From NCBI GenBank assembly GCA_035041965.1, contig JAPYMA010003026.1:62001-126000 (forward strand): DNA of 64,000 nt, read 5' to 3'. Shown here one piece after another: positions 52,069 to 63,787 of this stretch. The notes beneath the pieces are model-generated. The model was not told where the DNA came from and did no database searches. It was given only the letters and a program-made list of their open reading frames with translations. The position numbers were made by a program, and so were the translations under genes. Every line of letters starts with the position of its first letter. The first letter of the stretch is position 1. This DNA comes from Anisakis pegreffii. Taxonomy: Eukaryota; Nematoda; Chromadorea; Rhabditida; Anisakidae.

Positions 52069-52925
52069 CTGGAAAATATTCAGTATTCTTCTGGTGCCTT
52101 CCGTTTTAGTATGAGTATCATATTGCGAAAAGCGAACAAAAACTACTGCGTTATGCAATCGGAGAGTTTCATCGAAGTTATGCCTTCGACAATTCAGGAA
52201 GATCAGGAGCATGCATTTATGATACTGTTTTCTCAATTTGTGAATCCGTTTCTGTTCAACATCAATGATTTATGAGTCTGTCAGTATCACTGATTCTTTA
52301 GCATGGTTAATTTGTTTGGAGTTGTTGTCGTTATAACGTACGATACATGATTATTGTTACGAAACATTGCGATGATTATGTTGTTAGGGTGTTTTTACGA
52401 GTCTATTCGACAGTTCGGTTCCACGATTCAACAAGAAAAAAACGGGAGAGGTGTGTTGATTCACGTAACACCATTCCATCATTCGCCAACATTCTTCAAA
52501 ACTCTTGCACACGTTTCCATATGTTCGTGTTTATACGAGCACTGAACAAGTTCTGGCTTTGAACACAAGCAATCCTTTTGAGTATAAAGCGTAAATGTAA
52601 CTTATCATAATCTGGTGCTTACGCTATTTCTAAGAGGAATTCTACAAATTTTCATTATCATTGAATCTGAGCAATGCGAATTTATCGAAATTCTTTGAAT
52701 TTCGCCAAGAATTTTCAAGTTTTTTTCCTATTATCAACGCATGCGATGCAATAGTGAAGTACTGTGATTATGTTATGCGTGAAATGTTCGGTTATGTATA
52801 TATGTATTGAAATTGGTATTTTCGTTGCCTGGAATCTCAATCGTGTTATGATCAGTTTCCATTGACCACCCTCAATATTTTCAGTCTATTCAAGTGGATA
52901 AACTCGATTCAGAGTAAAGTTGAAA
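52069..52925. other. spacer upstream of Pmp3 copy 2
   Basis: Overlapping open frames occur at 52347-52562 with no recognised motif. A clear ATATTTTCAG acceptor ends at 52884, 41 bases before the Pmp3-like ATG. It is a likely trans-splice or 5' UTR splice site. Confidence 0.4.
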
Positions 52926-53629
52926 ATGGCTGTTGAAATGCAACAAATAATCGAACTCATTCTTGCCATCTTCTTACCGGTATGTTTGTTTGTTTACGAT
53001 CATTCTGTTGTAGTATGATAAGGGATCATTTTAGGTGGCTGGCTGTTTTGATATCGCCAAAAATACAATTAGTAGAGAAATGAATGAATAGGGTTGCATT
53101 TAGACATATCTAACTATGAAATCGATTGCGTTTTCTTCAATTCATAATGTCAAAGTGTTCTCATATAGTTTTTGCAATTGTTCACTGTCAAAACGTTTTA
53201 CACAGAAGCTTGCATTCCGTCAAGCTTATAATTGAAATTACCTATTACTGAAATGAAGTTGGATTAGTCGAGAGCAATAAAATGAAAGCGAATTGACAAA
53301 TCATTAACAGTTTTCATAGGAGATGAAGAAGGATCGAAAAGAAGGAAGAATGCGATATTTGTGGTATTGGTGATAACAAAAAGGCATAAACTCGTAATGA
53401 GTTGTTGGATTTGCTGATTAAATAAATAAATAATAAAATAAATGAGGGATGAACGAGCAGCTCAGATTATTTCTCACAATGTGAGTGTTTTGTTACGTTT
53501 CAGCCTCTGGCGATCTTCATTCACGGTAGCGATTGCAACATTCATGTAGTGGTCAACATTATACTGTGCTTCTTCTTCTGGTTACCGGCCGTAATCCATG
53601 CTCTGTGGTATTGTTTCTTCCGAGCATGA
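52926..53629 (+). CDS. Pmp3/UPF0057 family membrane peptide, copy 2
   Basis: Exons 52926-52979 and 53504-53629 encode 59 aa: [18 protein letters not shown], then [20 protein letters not shown], then [17 protein letters not shown] and stop. The first exon has the same length (18 codons) as in copy 1 and the intron interrupts the LP/PLA motif at the same phase 0 position, so the two genes are duplicates. Copy 2 lacks the charged C-terminal tail of copy 1 and its intron is larger (524 bases). Predicted two-helix plasma membrane proteolipid. Confidence 0.94.
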
Positions 53630-55419
53630 ACGAATCGTTGAACCGAATGCCCTCCCTGCTCTCCTCTATGACGGACGGTTTCTCAATTATTAATCACATC
53701 AATTATTATTTAATCACACTGATAATATTTATCAATTATCCAATGCAAAATATGCCACTACTATTGGTTTCTTCGAAAATTATGTAATCACTCACCACAT
53801 TTTTAAATATTGTTCCGAATACCTTAATTACGACTGTTATTATTGTCATTCTGCCGCATTTCTGTATTCGTTGAATGAAACGAACCGTCCTGCACATGAA
53901 TTATCATTTTAAAGAGAATTTTTAAAGTCATTGTTCATCTACGTTTTATTTTGTCATTTTATGTAATCTTTTTATATGTTGTTCTCAAATATGTATGTGT
54001 GCGTTTTCATCGACATTCTGTTGTACTATAATCCGCTCGTAAGTCTTATTTAAATCAAAACTTTTTCAATTTTTTAAAAATGAAAATGGAATGTAAACAA
54101 TTTTGGAACTCTCTAAACACGCACTGCTATTGTATTTCCAATATTAGAGCATGGAAGTGAACGACAGCTATTCCATTCTCACCATAAGTTCTAATAACCT
54201 CAAGAGAATGTTCCTTCAAATATGATTCCTGGACTTTGGAATGTATAAGCTTCTTTCTAAATTTAAGTTGTTGAATCCAATTTTAACACTCAGCTAGTGG
54301 CTACAAATTTATGCAAGAATATTGAACGAATGCACTGAACGAACTGATTCCAGGCGGCTGACCTGTACCAAATGCCTAAGCTCGTTCATTGTCTTCTCTT
54401 GTCGAATTAGTGAACTTTTTTAGTGAATTCGTTAAGTGGAAGCATAGAAACCGCATAAGCCTTAAGTTGAAATCTTTCATATTGTTTGTCTCGTTGATTT
54501 TCGATTAAAACAATACACGACTGATGCCGATATGAAATTACAATGCCAATTTGATATTCGTTCCACTCAAAACATATTCCTCGTTTTTGCATATTTTACG
54601 AATGTTGTTTGTATGAATGAACAACAACGACAACACTAATGACAAATACGAACAGCAATAATAACAACGCCGAAGTGTGCCTGAATGTGTTGTACAGTCA
54701 ACGAATCCATGATCCAGATGCCTTATTTCAGACGCAATGATACGTTCGTTGTTCGAGTTGTTGCCTTTACTTTCTTCATCATATGCACTTTCAATCATTT
54801 TATAATTTCTCTGATTTTTTTTAAAAAACAAATTTGAATGAACATTTTTTTTCATAGAATTGACACATCGCATTTTGTGTCTCTCGTTTCGTTTTTCAAC
54901 ATTTCTGGTTGAGACTTTGGCGACCAGAACAACTGCAAAAATTCTGTGATGATCCAGTATGGACGTTCATCTAAGTTGATGCCTTTACAGTGTTTTAGCT
55001 GTTCGCTTAGTAAACTGTTATAGTTGTATTAGGTAATTTGCAATTCCGGATGCATTCGCTGACTTGGGGACACTTTTTACAGTAATCATTCAAGCAATCA
55101 CGATCTCAGTCGTGATCATGAAGTGAGATGAATTCGGCAGTGTCTAACGAATCTACCAAAAAACAATTCAAGCATTTATCAAATCAGCATATGTTTATCT
55201 GTATCGTTTACAGAACCACAAAAAGATCTGAGAACAACAAAGTGGATGCAGGAATCGCATGAGAAGGTGATTACAACAAACAATGAATATACCGAACGTA
55301 CTATAGAATAGGTGATATATTTCTTTAATATTTCAAAAGAAATATGTACCGATGAATAAAATATTTATTGTTAGATGCGAAACTTTACAAATGGGAGAAT
55401 TTTGGGATGGGATTCCGGC
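53630..55419. other. spacer between Pmp3 copy 2 and the ShK genes
   Basis: No gene was recognised. A 111-codon minus-strand frame at 54538-54873 has one hydrophobic stretch but no motif or splice support. A minus-strand AATAAA at 55364-55369 lies about 50 bases beyond the last ShK-like exon and probably ends that transcript. Confidence 0.4.
55364..55369 (-). terminator. polyadenylation signal of the proximal ShK gene
   Basis: Minus-strand AATAAA placed just after the decayed third ShK exon, which suggests that exon is still transcribed as 3' UTR. Confidence 0.5.
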
Positions 55420-55527
55420 TCAACAAAAGCCACACGCTTTAGGGCATTGTTTGAACATGAAGTCAAACGAGGACGGCTTTCCACAATATGTCGTCTGTCT
55501 GCAGCATGTTGGACCTTTTTTATCACG
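55420..55527 (-). pseudogene. decayed third ShK domain exon
   Basis: This exon follows a normal TTTTCAG acceptor and is the counterpart of the terminal ShK exon of the distal gene. The codon for the first domain cysteine is TGA (55528-55530), so translation stops there. After the stop the frame is still open, with the usual CPKACGFC end and a second TGA. The middle is shorter than in the paralogue and has an unusual Cys-Cys pair. Either a recent nonsense change or a sequencing error could explain it. Confidence 0.7.
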
Positions 55528-57897
55528 TCAACCTGAAAACAATAAGCACATTGAGAATGCGTCACTACAGAAAACTTTCACTATCAGATTCTCAGATTCT
55601 ATTAGTTCTCCATTAATTGAATATTGTCCCTAACAAGTTGGTGTCGTTCGCTTGATCAAGTGTTTGCGGAATTCAGTTAAATGATCATTTCTAATCATCG
55701 CTTAAGTTGTTTGATTTGTTCAACTCAGTTGATGGATTCACTTAAGGACACCGGCCAGCATCACGTATCGTTTCAAGAAGTTTTACTTTTGCAATAAGAT
55801 TTGACCAGTCGGTTGAGTGGAATATTTAAAATGAACGACCTGTGAGCATTGCACAGTATCCACATGTTTTCATGCAGTTCGTTTTCATCAAAACTTTATA
55901 GTATTCGTTTTGGCAATATTCAACTCTATGTGCACAATCATCCGACGGTCCCGCTGGAAATAGGTCCACACATCTCACTACAATAACAACAAATTAGGAT
56001 CGAGTTACTGAACTTCTGAGCATCATCACATGTGAAAATTTTATTAATTTGTCCATTGCTTATATTGACGTTTGCTGAAAAATTCGAAATGAGTCATCTA
56101 TTTTGAGAACGTTTCCAGCAATGTCAGATTGCGTTTTTGATGAGTGAAACTGATGATGAGTGCAGCGACGGTGTTGACTGAGATGGGCAATTCTGACAAC
56201 TTGCTGCAGTCAGTACGGAGATCAGAGCGTGAATCCATATGGATGACAGTTTTAGATTATAAGCATGATAGAACCGAAACTCATGCAGACGTACCATCAC
56301 AATAGCCGCATGAAAAGGGACATTGATCTCTCATAAAATCTCTATAGTGACGATTGTAGCATTTCTCTTTATTATTTGGACAATCGGACAGACCGTCTGA
56401 ACCCGTTTTATCAACACAGGCTGCAATGTCATTGATTTTTCACACACACACACGCACTGAATTTGAATACATTCCATTGAACTTTGGATTTATTGAAGCA
56501 TACCAAGAGATGGTTCTTTGTAAAGCAGATGTGAAAATTTTTCGATTTTGGATGAAATAATTTAAACTGATTGAGATGACAATTGCAAAAGTTCGATAGA
56601 TATTTTCACTGGAAAAAGATCAAAAAGAAAATGAGTTGAATTGAAGTCTGAAATTTTGGAAACCTGATAACTTCCTGAAGTAAAAAGCTTTGAAGTGAAA
56701 CTTCAAAAAATAAAGGTCAAAAAAATTTGATAGAAAAGTGATGAACGCATTGACTCGAGAAGAATTTCGGTGAATTTCTCACAAGGTTTCGTCTCAGTTG
56801 CTAATTGCTGTTCAAGAACGGCATCTGCAAACCTACATTAAACCATAGGATTGCAGTTTTACGGTTCAACCTCACCACACTAAGTGAATTAGAGAATACG
56901 ATGCAAAAAAATTTCTGAACAGCTGAACAAAATGTCCGAGTCCTAGTTGAACATGCAAATGTTAGTCATGCAAATTTTAAGAATAGAACGAATGTTTGAC
57001 GAGATATTCGACTTGCAAACTGCTCGATGCACTCGTACCTGTCACAGTTGACGTCTCGACTGAAATGATCCAATTAGTATTAATAATACTGAAATTCAAC
57101 ATTATAGAATGAACTGCATTAATTATAGGAGATAATAGCTATAGCATTTCCAGTGTTTAGAATCATTCCATGCTCTCACATTACACTCAACGCAATGCCG
57201 ACTGTTCTCATCGGCAATTAGTGTTGACGGCCGCCCTATCCTAATGGTTTATCAATGGTTGAATATTGCTCAATCAAATATTAAAATATTAAATATTAAA
57301 ATATTGCTCAACCAAAAACACTTCAAGCATTCCTTGAATCCAAGCTAATGACACAAATTTCTTGTACGTTGAAATAATTAAGAATCTGTTCGTTTCTTAA
57401 TGAAATTATGGCAAGCATGCGTCAGAATAACATACTGATTGCCACGGGAACCACTACGGGTACACTCGAACACTCTTCATTAAGACACTGTTCACCAGGT
57501 GGGCATTTACCGTTTGAACAAGCTGAAAGAGCTGTGAATGTATTGGAGGAAAAAAACTGAATGAGTATGAGCACTTGTAACTCAACGACATCTGTGAGAT
57601 TCGTGAATAATACGGAGTTTGTCGCAAGCAGTTTCTTTCGTCAGAGCTAGTGCTATGATCAGAGCGAGGCGCACACTAAAATTTTACTGCCCTTTCTGAA
57701 AATCTTTGGAATAATGAACTCGGAGATTTTCAGCGATGAAAATTGGTGAGAAGAAGAGGAATTAATTGGTGAGCAAATTTATTTTGATGTAATTCAGGCA
57801 ATCCTTCAATTCACTCACGTCCACTTTGAGCGATGCATGTTCCCATCATGATGCACATGGATAGCGCAAAAGCTAGAATTGATGACATCTGCAGCAT
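55528..57897 (-). CDS. secreted two-ShK-domain protein (proximal paralogue)
   Basis: Minus-strand exons (5' to 3': 57819-57897, 57436-57522, 57039-57059, 56295-56420, 55840-55977, then two bases plus TGA at 55528-55532) give about 151 aa. There is a signal peptide (about residues 1-24), a small four-Cys module (CSNGKCPPGEQC, residues 28-44), a seven-residue Ser/Thr linker exon, ShK domain 1 (about 64-103) and ShK domain 2 (about 107-147). Both ShK domains have six cysteines and a CGYC ending. All internal exons begin and end in phase 1, which allows domain exons to be gained or lost in frame. ShK/SXC domains are common in nematode secreted and surface proteins. Substrate or target is unknown. 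The four-Cys exon has no counterpart in the distal paralogue. Confidence 0.85.
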
Positions 57898-58005
57898 TCT
57901 TGTCGAGTATTCGTTGATTCTGCAAGGAAAATAACTATCGCAAGCAGTTTCTTTTTTTTCTGAACTAGTGCAATGATCAGAGTGAGACCTATACTAAAAT
58001 GTCGA
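57622..58005. repeat. short direct repeat flanking the signal-peptide exon
   Basis: About 70 bases beginning TCGCAAGCAGTTTCTTT and including ATGATCAGAG occur at 57622-57695 and again at 57938-58005, bracketing the first exon of the proximal ShK gene. Confidence 0.65.
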
Positions 58006-60590
58006 GCCTTGGTTCTGACCTGAGTAATCGATGAAATCAGGATATCTCCCCGGATGGGTAAGTCTTAAGCCAAAATCGAAAAAAATTTTATTGGCTTTTG
58101 AATACTTTCAATGTCAAGTGATCTATGTGGACTCAGTTGCTTCGTTGACATTTTGGAAAGAAATATTCCAGGAAGAGTTAGAAACGCTCATTAAAGGTTT
58201 TCAGAAATAGATACGATGAACAGAATTGCTCGAGGGATAGTAATTTGGCTGCTGAAATAGACAAATTCAGAACAAAAAATTGCGAGCTTGAATCTATCTG
58301 GTGTTCTTTAGAATTGTAATCATGAGACTGGATCAGTGTTTTTGTTCATCCGCAAACACCCTCCACACTCGATGATGGCATTGAGACAATACGATCCTCT
58401 AACGAAACTGGCAGTAAATGAGCATGGAATGAGGTTGCAAATGGTAAGAAAGCTCGACTATCATATAAAGCTCTATAAGAATGATCAACCTTGATCATAC
58501 CATCAAGAATGGTGACTGTTTGGAAACAGTTTCAGAGTGAGCGTTTAAAAGTGGTTGATTATCGTGTACTTACGTTGCTTTCTTATCTGATTGGATGACT
58601 GATATTCATTCGTTCGTCTTTGTGCATGCTCGTAAAGCCACGTTGTTGTACTGATTGACAACAAACAGTTTTATTCGGCTTTTGTTCATTCACATCCCAG
58701 CAAATGCTCCTTTCATAAGCAAATGCAGATAGCTCTGATTAACCTTTATGTTTACACACGCGGATTATTAATATCATTCGTTAGTTGTTTGCCATTCTCG
58801 TTACTTTTAATCTTTTTGTGTGGGTGTTTGTAGGTATTGTATGAAAGCGTTTGTGGGTATTGTATGAAAACGCTAACAAAACAGATTTTGGAATTACTTT
58901 CACATGGAATTACTTTCGCAAAGAAATGGATTATCGAAACAGTTTTTCTTCTGTGGTGGATTATGGAATTAATTTTAAGAGCATGAGAACGATTTTGCTT
59001 AGATTCATTCAGCATCACTGAGAGGCGACGTTTCACGGCTTACGGCAGATGCAGATACACGAAATACGACGCAATCCAGTAATATGCAGCGAAAGGTTTT
59101 CATTGTGCTCAGTTGATGCACTTCAGTGAACACTTACTTGCCTATATCCACATGCTATCCCTATCAACTGTTCAAACATGTTCAGTTGATTACTTGAATT
59201 CTCGTATGTTTTACAAATCGAATGCGTTCCAGATAAGTTCACATTGTAGTAATCAGTTGCACTGCTCTATTCAGTATGATCCAAATCTTTTGCAGATTTA
59301 GCACAGGTTTATTCTCCACTTACAGGCGATCTTTCAGTTTCAGTTGCGAGCGAATGTGGCACCAATATCAGTGATCGCATGCATTACACCAATTGAACAT
59401 CCGCCAGTGATTCGATTCGTTTATTCAGGCATTTTTGGAGTCAGTGATCACGAAAGTACATTACTTTGTTAGTAATTGCCAGCGTTGTTATCCACTCAAA
59501 TAAATCACCGATTCACACAGCAATTGTCGACTCCTGTACAGCTTATTTCCTGGTTACAACTAAAAGTACTTGCGGGTTGTCATGTAGTTAGTGGTGAGGC
59601 TTGAAGGATAACACTGCTGCATACCGACTGTATTCCTAAGATATAACAATAGCGGTCGGTGTGTGTTGCAAAATAACACAGTTCAATGTAAGATATTATC
59701 GTGAAAATGTATCACGATTAGCCTAAGCGTGTAAGCGTGTAACTACGAAGAGATTGCATATAATTACTGAATATATAATGTTGATGTAAACTTTTGTTTA
59801 TCTAATGGAAAGTAAAACTTACTGTAGATTTCAGAGTTTGCCCTATGGCAATGCAAAAAAATAATACTCGTTTATCAGCCTATTCCGAAAAATCATTTAA
59901 TTAATTGTGGAATATGATCTGATAGAGTTTGGGCAAATTAGATGAGTTGTTGGTCAAAATGACATGATTTAGTCAGTTGATTTCGCCAGTCAGCCAAGCA
60001 CATTGCGGTTCACCGATCAACACCTTCATTAGAGACTGATCATAAGTAATCTGATAAGATACGAGATTGAGCAGCTAAACGTTTGTAGTTATATAACGCA
60101 AAGAATGCGAAAAATTCGGCCAGTATGCACTGAATGTCCTTAAAAACACTGCATGTGCGTCTGAATACAGTAACATTTCATAGCGTCTGAATACAGTAAC
60201 AGTATCTTCCTAACAATTGTTAAACATGCAGTGTTGCTTATTGCTACCAAACGTTTTGCGATGTTCAAGCGTTGAGTGCTAGATGAACGAGGACATTCAT
60301 TCATCATTAAGCTTGTGCACCAAATGGTTTTCGGCCAACCTGAATTAGTTTCTACCAAATGGATCATCGAACGATAACGTCCCAAGCGATTAGCAATGTT
60401 TATTCGCAGCGAAATAAATTGAAACAATCAAATTGAACGAATCCAATAGGAGAGCGACTAAATAACGCAGTGAATAATGATATACGAAATAATTGTCGTG
60501 TTTCTTATCATCACAAAAGAAAGAGCACTCATCGTTGAATGACACATTCGGTCGGAAGATTTTGCGAATCAGAGAATTTCAAAACGATTT
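57898..60590. other. spacer between the two ShK genes
   Basis: No complete gene was found. Small local duplications occur near 58836-58870 (GTATTGTATGAAA) and 60156-60202 (GCGTCTGAATACAGTAACA). A weak CPR-like trace at 60280-60310 was not accepted as a ShK remnant. Confidence 0.4.
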
Positions 60591-62559
60591 TCACACTCCA
60601 CAAAATCCACATGTTTGCGGACATTGTTCCAACATAGTTTCAAAATACACTGAGTCCCTGCAAAGCTGCCTGCGGTGAGGGCAATCGGACTGTCCATTTG
60701 TCGCGTTCTTGTCTCGACAATCTGAAATTCACTGATCATTTCTATGGTTCATCACATAAAAGCATTTTGCCACTATTTTCTGATCAATTCCTAGTTCCTC
60801 AACGATTGAACGTCATGCAAACAAATTGAATTTATTCCACTGATCGACGCTCTTGGAAAACCTCACAAACATTTGGCTGAGTTTATTAGAAAGGATGGGG
60901 ATATCGTGTGCTGACAGAATCCTACTAAAACAACAAAAACTAATGCAGTTTCTGTTATTTTCATAGGATTTGGTCAGCTCGCTGAATGCACTCTAATCTC
61001 AGGCACGGATAACCTGTCATCGCCACGCAAAATCCACATGTTCTCGGGCATTCACGTGCCATAAATTCTTGGTAATTTTTCATTCTGCAGTTATTCACAT
61101 TGGCTGCACAAGTTGATACTCCGCTCGTTCCAGCTCTGTCTTGGCATCCGGCTAAAACGATGACAATTCACGATCAAATTCTCGAGCACATTTTGAGAAT
61201 AGTGTTGAGAAATTCTTTTGGAACATTTTATTTTTGTTGGAACATCTCTTTTGCTAGAACGTTTCGAGTAGGTGCTGTTGAAACACTATCTACTGAAATA
61301 TTTGCAAAATTTGCCTCTGCTCTATTGACGATGACTATGGCGAGTGGTCAACTATGGCTGCTTTTCTGAGAAAGCAAAATCAGGTTGATGCGAAATAACT
61401 TGACGCTATGAGGCATAGTAAGCTGTGAGCTCATTCAAAACATACCCTCACAATAGCCACACGTATGGGGGCATTCGGTTCTCATGAACGCTCTGTAACT
61501 GATGTCGTAGCACAAGTGCTTATAATTCGGACAATTTGATGCTCCTCCTGCGCCCGTTCTATCAACACAAGCTGCAATATGATGGATTTTTTGAACGCAT
61601 TTCATCTGCATATATTCCATCGAATTTTGGACATATTGAAAACAAAAACTGAGATATAGTCATTTATCAATTGGCAGGCAATATTTAAAACTCAAGTGAA
61701 AGTTGAAAAAAATTTCATCGATACAGCAAGTGGATCAGAATTGAACTGAAGAAATTATCAGTTCAGTGGAGAATTTCGATGAGAAAATGATCAACGCATC
61801 AATTCAACATGAATTTTTCGAGATTTCCAGACGATTTTGCGTTCAAGTGCTACTCAAAAATCATTCATAATGCCTGTCATGCAACCACATTGAATGGTGG
61901 CAGTCTACTATGAGATCGTGAGAATTCAGTAGACAAGAACCGCTGCTGAGCAATAATAAGTGCTGGTACAAATCAGATGCGCTCATCAAAATTCAAAGTG
62001 CTTGAAAAGATGATCACAACAGCAAATATGTCGATGCACTCGTACCTGGAGGAGTTGTCACTACGGCTGAAATAAAATTCAGGCTTATCATGATAACAAT
62101 GACAATGCAAAAGACAGAATAACATAAATAAAGCCGTTAAAACAATTAATAACTTAATTCTTTTTATGCACCTACACTAGACTAAATGATTTTCTCATCG
62201 CTACCATCAACATTCGCCGCCTGAGATCAACCACCTACTTCTAATATTTGAAACCTCGAGCAAAGAGTTCGGATGATTCCCCGTATTAAGTTAACGATAA
62301 AAATGTCTGCTTTGTTTGAAAGGATTTCAACAACTCCTCATAAAGCATACTTGGTGTTTACCGACCAGACAATACCGGACTAATCAATCGTCAAATTCAC
62401 CATAACTTATAGGCTGCTTCTAATTCAACCTTCACAATATACAAGATCATAATTAAGTAGATCAATTGCTAAAAACCTACCAGCGGCTTGTACCGAGACG
62501 TGGTTTACGGTTGCCAATGCCCACAATGAAGCGATTATAAACGTCGATTGCATGAACAT
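60591..62559 (-). CDS. secreted three-ShK-domain protein (distal paralogue)
   Basis: Five minus-strand exons (5' to 3': 62481-62559, 62046-62066, 61446-61571, 61014-61151, 60591-60721) give about 164 aa. Exon 1 is a signal peptide (MFMQSTFIIASLWALATVNH). Exon 2 is a 21-base linker (VVTTPP). The three ShK domains are at about 35-74, 78-118 and 123-161, each one exon with six cysteines. They start CVDR, CQDR and CRDK and end CGYC, CGFC and CGFC, with a terminal Gly-Val. Exons 2-4 are phase 1 at both ends. Exon lengths 21, 126 and 138 are identical to those of the proximal gene. Likely extracellular. In nematodes such domains occur in surface-coat and secreted products and alone do not imply toxicity. 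Confidence 0.9.
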
Positions 62560-63787
62560 ATTCACACGAAGTAGTGTTCTGGCTAATGTTTCTGCAATGA
62601 TGATAAACCCCAACAATTGAGTTAACTTCAAAATGCCAATCAATTAAATTTATCTTCCAGGTAATCAATCCCTTTTTTATGCCTTCACATGAATAGATAT
62701 TACTTAGTCCTAAGCGCTACTCAAGTTTCTATGAAGACGCAATTGAATACAATGCATAACAGCTTCTGATCACGGAATCATCGAGGCGCTGAAAGAAGCT
62801 CAAAGAAAATTCCACTAACTTCACGAGATGCTTGGATGGTTGAATTAAGAGAGTAGACTGAAGAGCCAATGTCTAATAAGAGACCACTGGTTATAAAAGC
62901 GTTTCGTCTGAAACGAGTGAGTCGAGGCCACGATACCAGGTGACTGTCGAACAGGCCAAATTGACTGAGAGATCTAACTGAATTCATCACTTATTATATG
63001 CGCTTTTCATCGGAATCGTCCAGTGAACAGTCAATATTTTGCAACAGAAACATTTCGTTTGCTAACCAAAATGTATCTTTATGCATTATTCGCTCGAATG
63101 AGTGACAACAACTGCCTTTGATATATTTGTATTTTGTCCCAGCGTCGATTAAAAAATACGGCCAATGTTTATGGAGGACGAGAACAATAGGTGTGATGGA
63201 TGCTCAATTGGCTAGACCGTGAAAGTAGGCTATTGTAATATTCTCCTATTCATGCTTATTGTCATAAGCCCTACTCATCTCAACAGAATCTGGCATCTGA
63301 ATGATTCAAGTTTCAGAGCTATCATCAAAGTAAAATTTCGGCAGCACTAATAGACTATAGAACAGCTTCTGAGAGAATATTCTTCACGAGTTTTTGGGAA
63401 CAGTTGTAAAACACTGGAACAGGAAATACCGCAGTTGTTTCTATCGTTTAAACTCACTGCAATTATAGTATTACAGAGTATCTGATATGGAAATTTAGAG
63501 GAAGTGAACTGTGCTCAAGGAGTTGATGATAGCACTGATTCGTAACTAATAACGCTGATAATAACACTGATTCCTATATTGACTCGCTCAGATCACAACC
63601 CTTTATGCATCAATACTTTCGATTCTCGTTTCGAATTTGCACTATTATCAGTAACAGTGACGTGATTTAGCGTAATTCATTTCAGCTAGTTCCTTTCATC
63701 ACTTCTTCCTCATCGCCTCCCAAGAATTTCAATCAGTGATTCACAAAGAATCGAATTTCTTAAATAGTTCCAATTTGACTCATACAG
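62560..63787. other. no supported gene
   Basis: Likely promoter of the distal ShK gene near 62.6-62.9 kb, with no recognised element. Nothing coding could be assigned. Confidence 0.35.

Noticed and set aside
51913..52236. 107-codon minus-strand frame with an LLDTVGF stretch resembling a GTPase G3 motif
   Set aside because: The spacing to other HflX/GTPBP6-type motifs does not fit, no P-loop or NKxD is present, and another frame on the same strand is equally open. Chance frames of 110-130 codons occur elsewhere in this window.
55528..55530. TGA read as selenocysteine in place of a ShK cysteine
   Set aside because: No SECIS-like element was identified, nematode selenoproteins are very few, and disulfide-forming ShK cysteines are not known to be replaced this way. 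A nonsense change or sequence error is simpler.
60270..60330. Minus-strand MMNECPR stretch as an extra ShK remnant
   Set aside because: Only the ECPR tetrapeptide matches; the other cysteines and the exon boundaries are absent.
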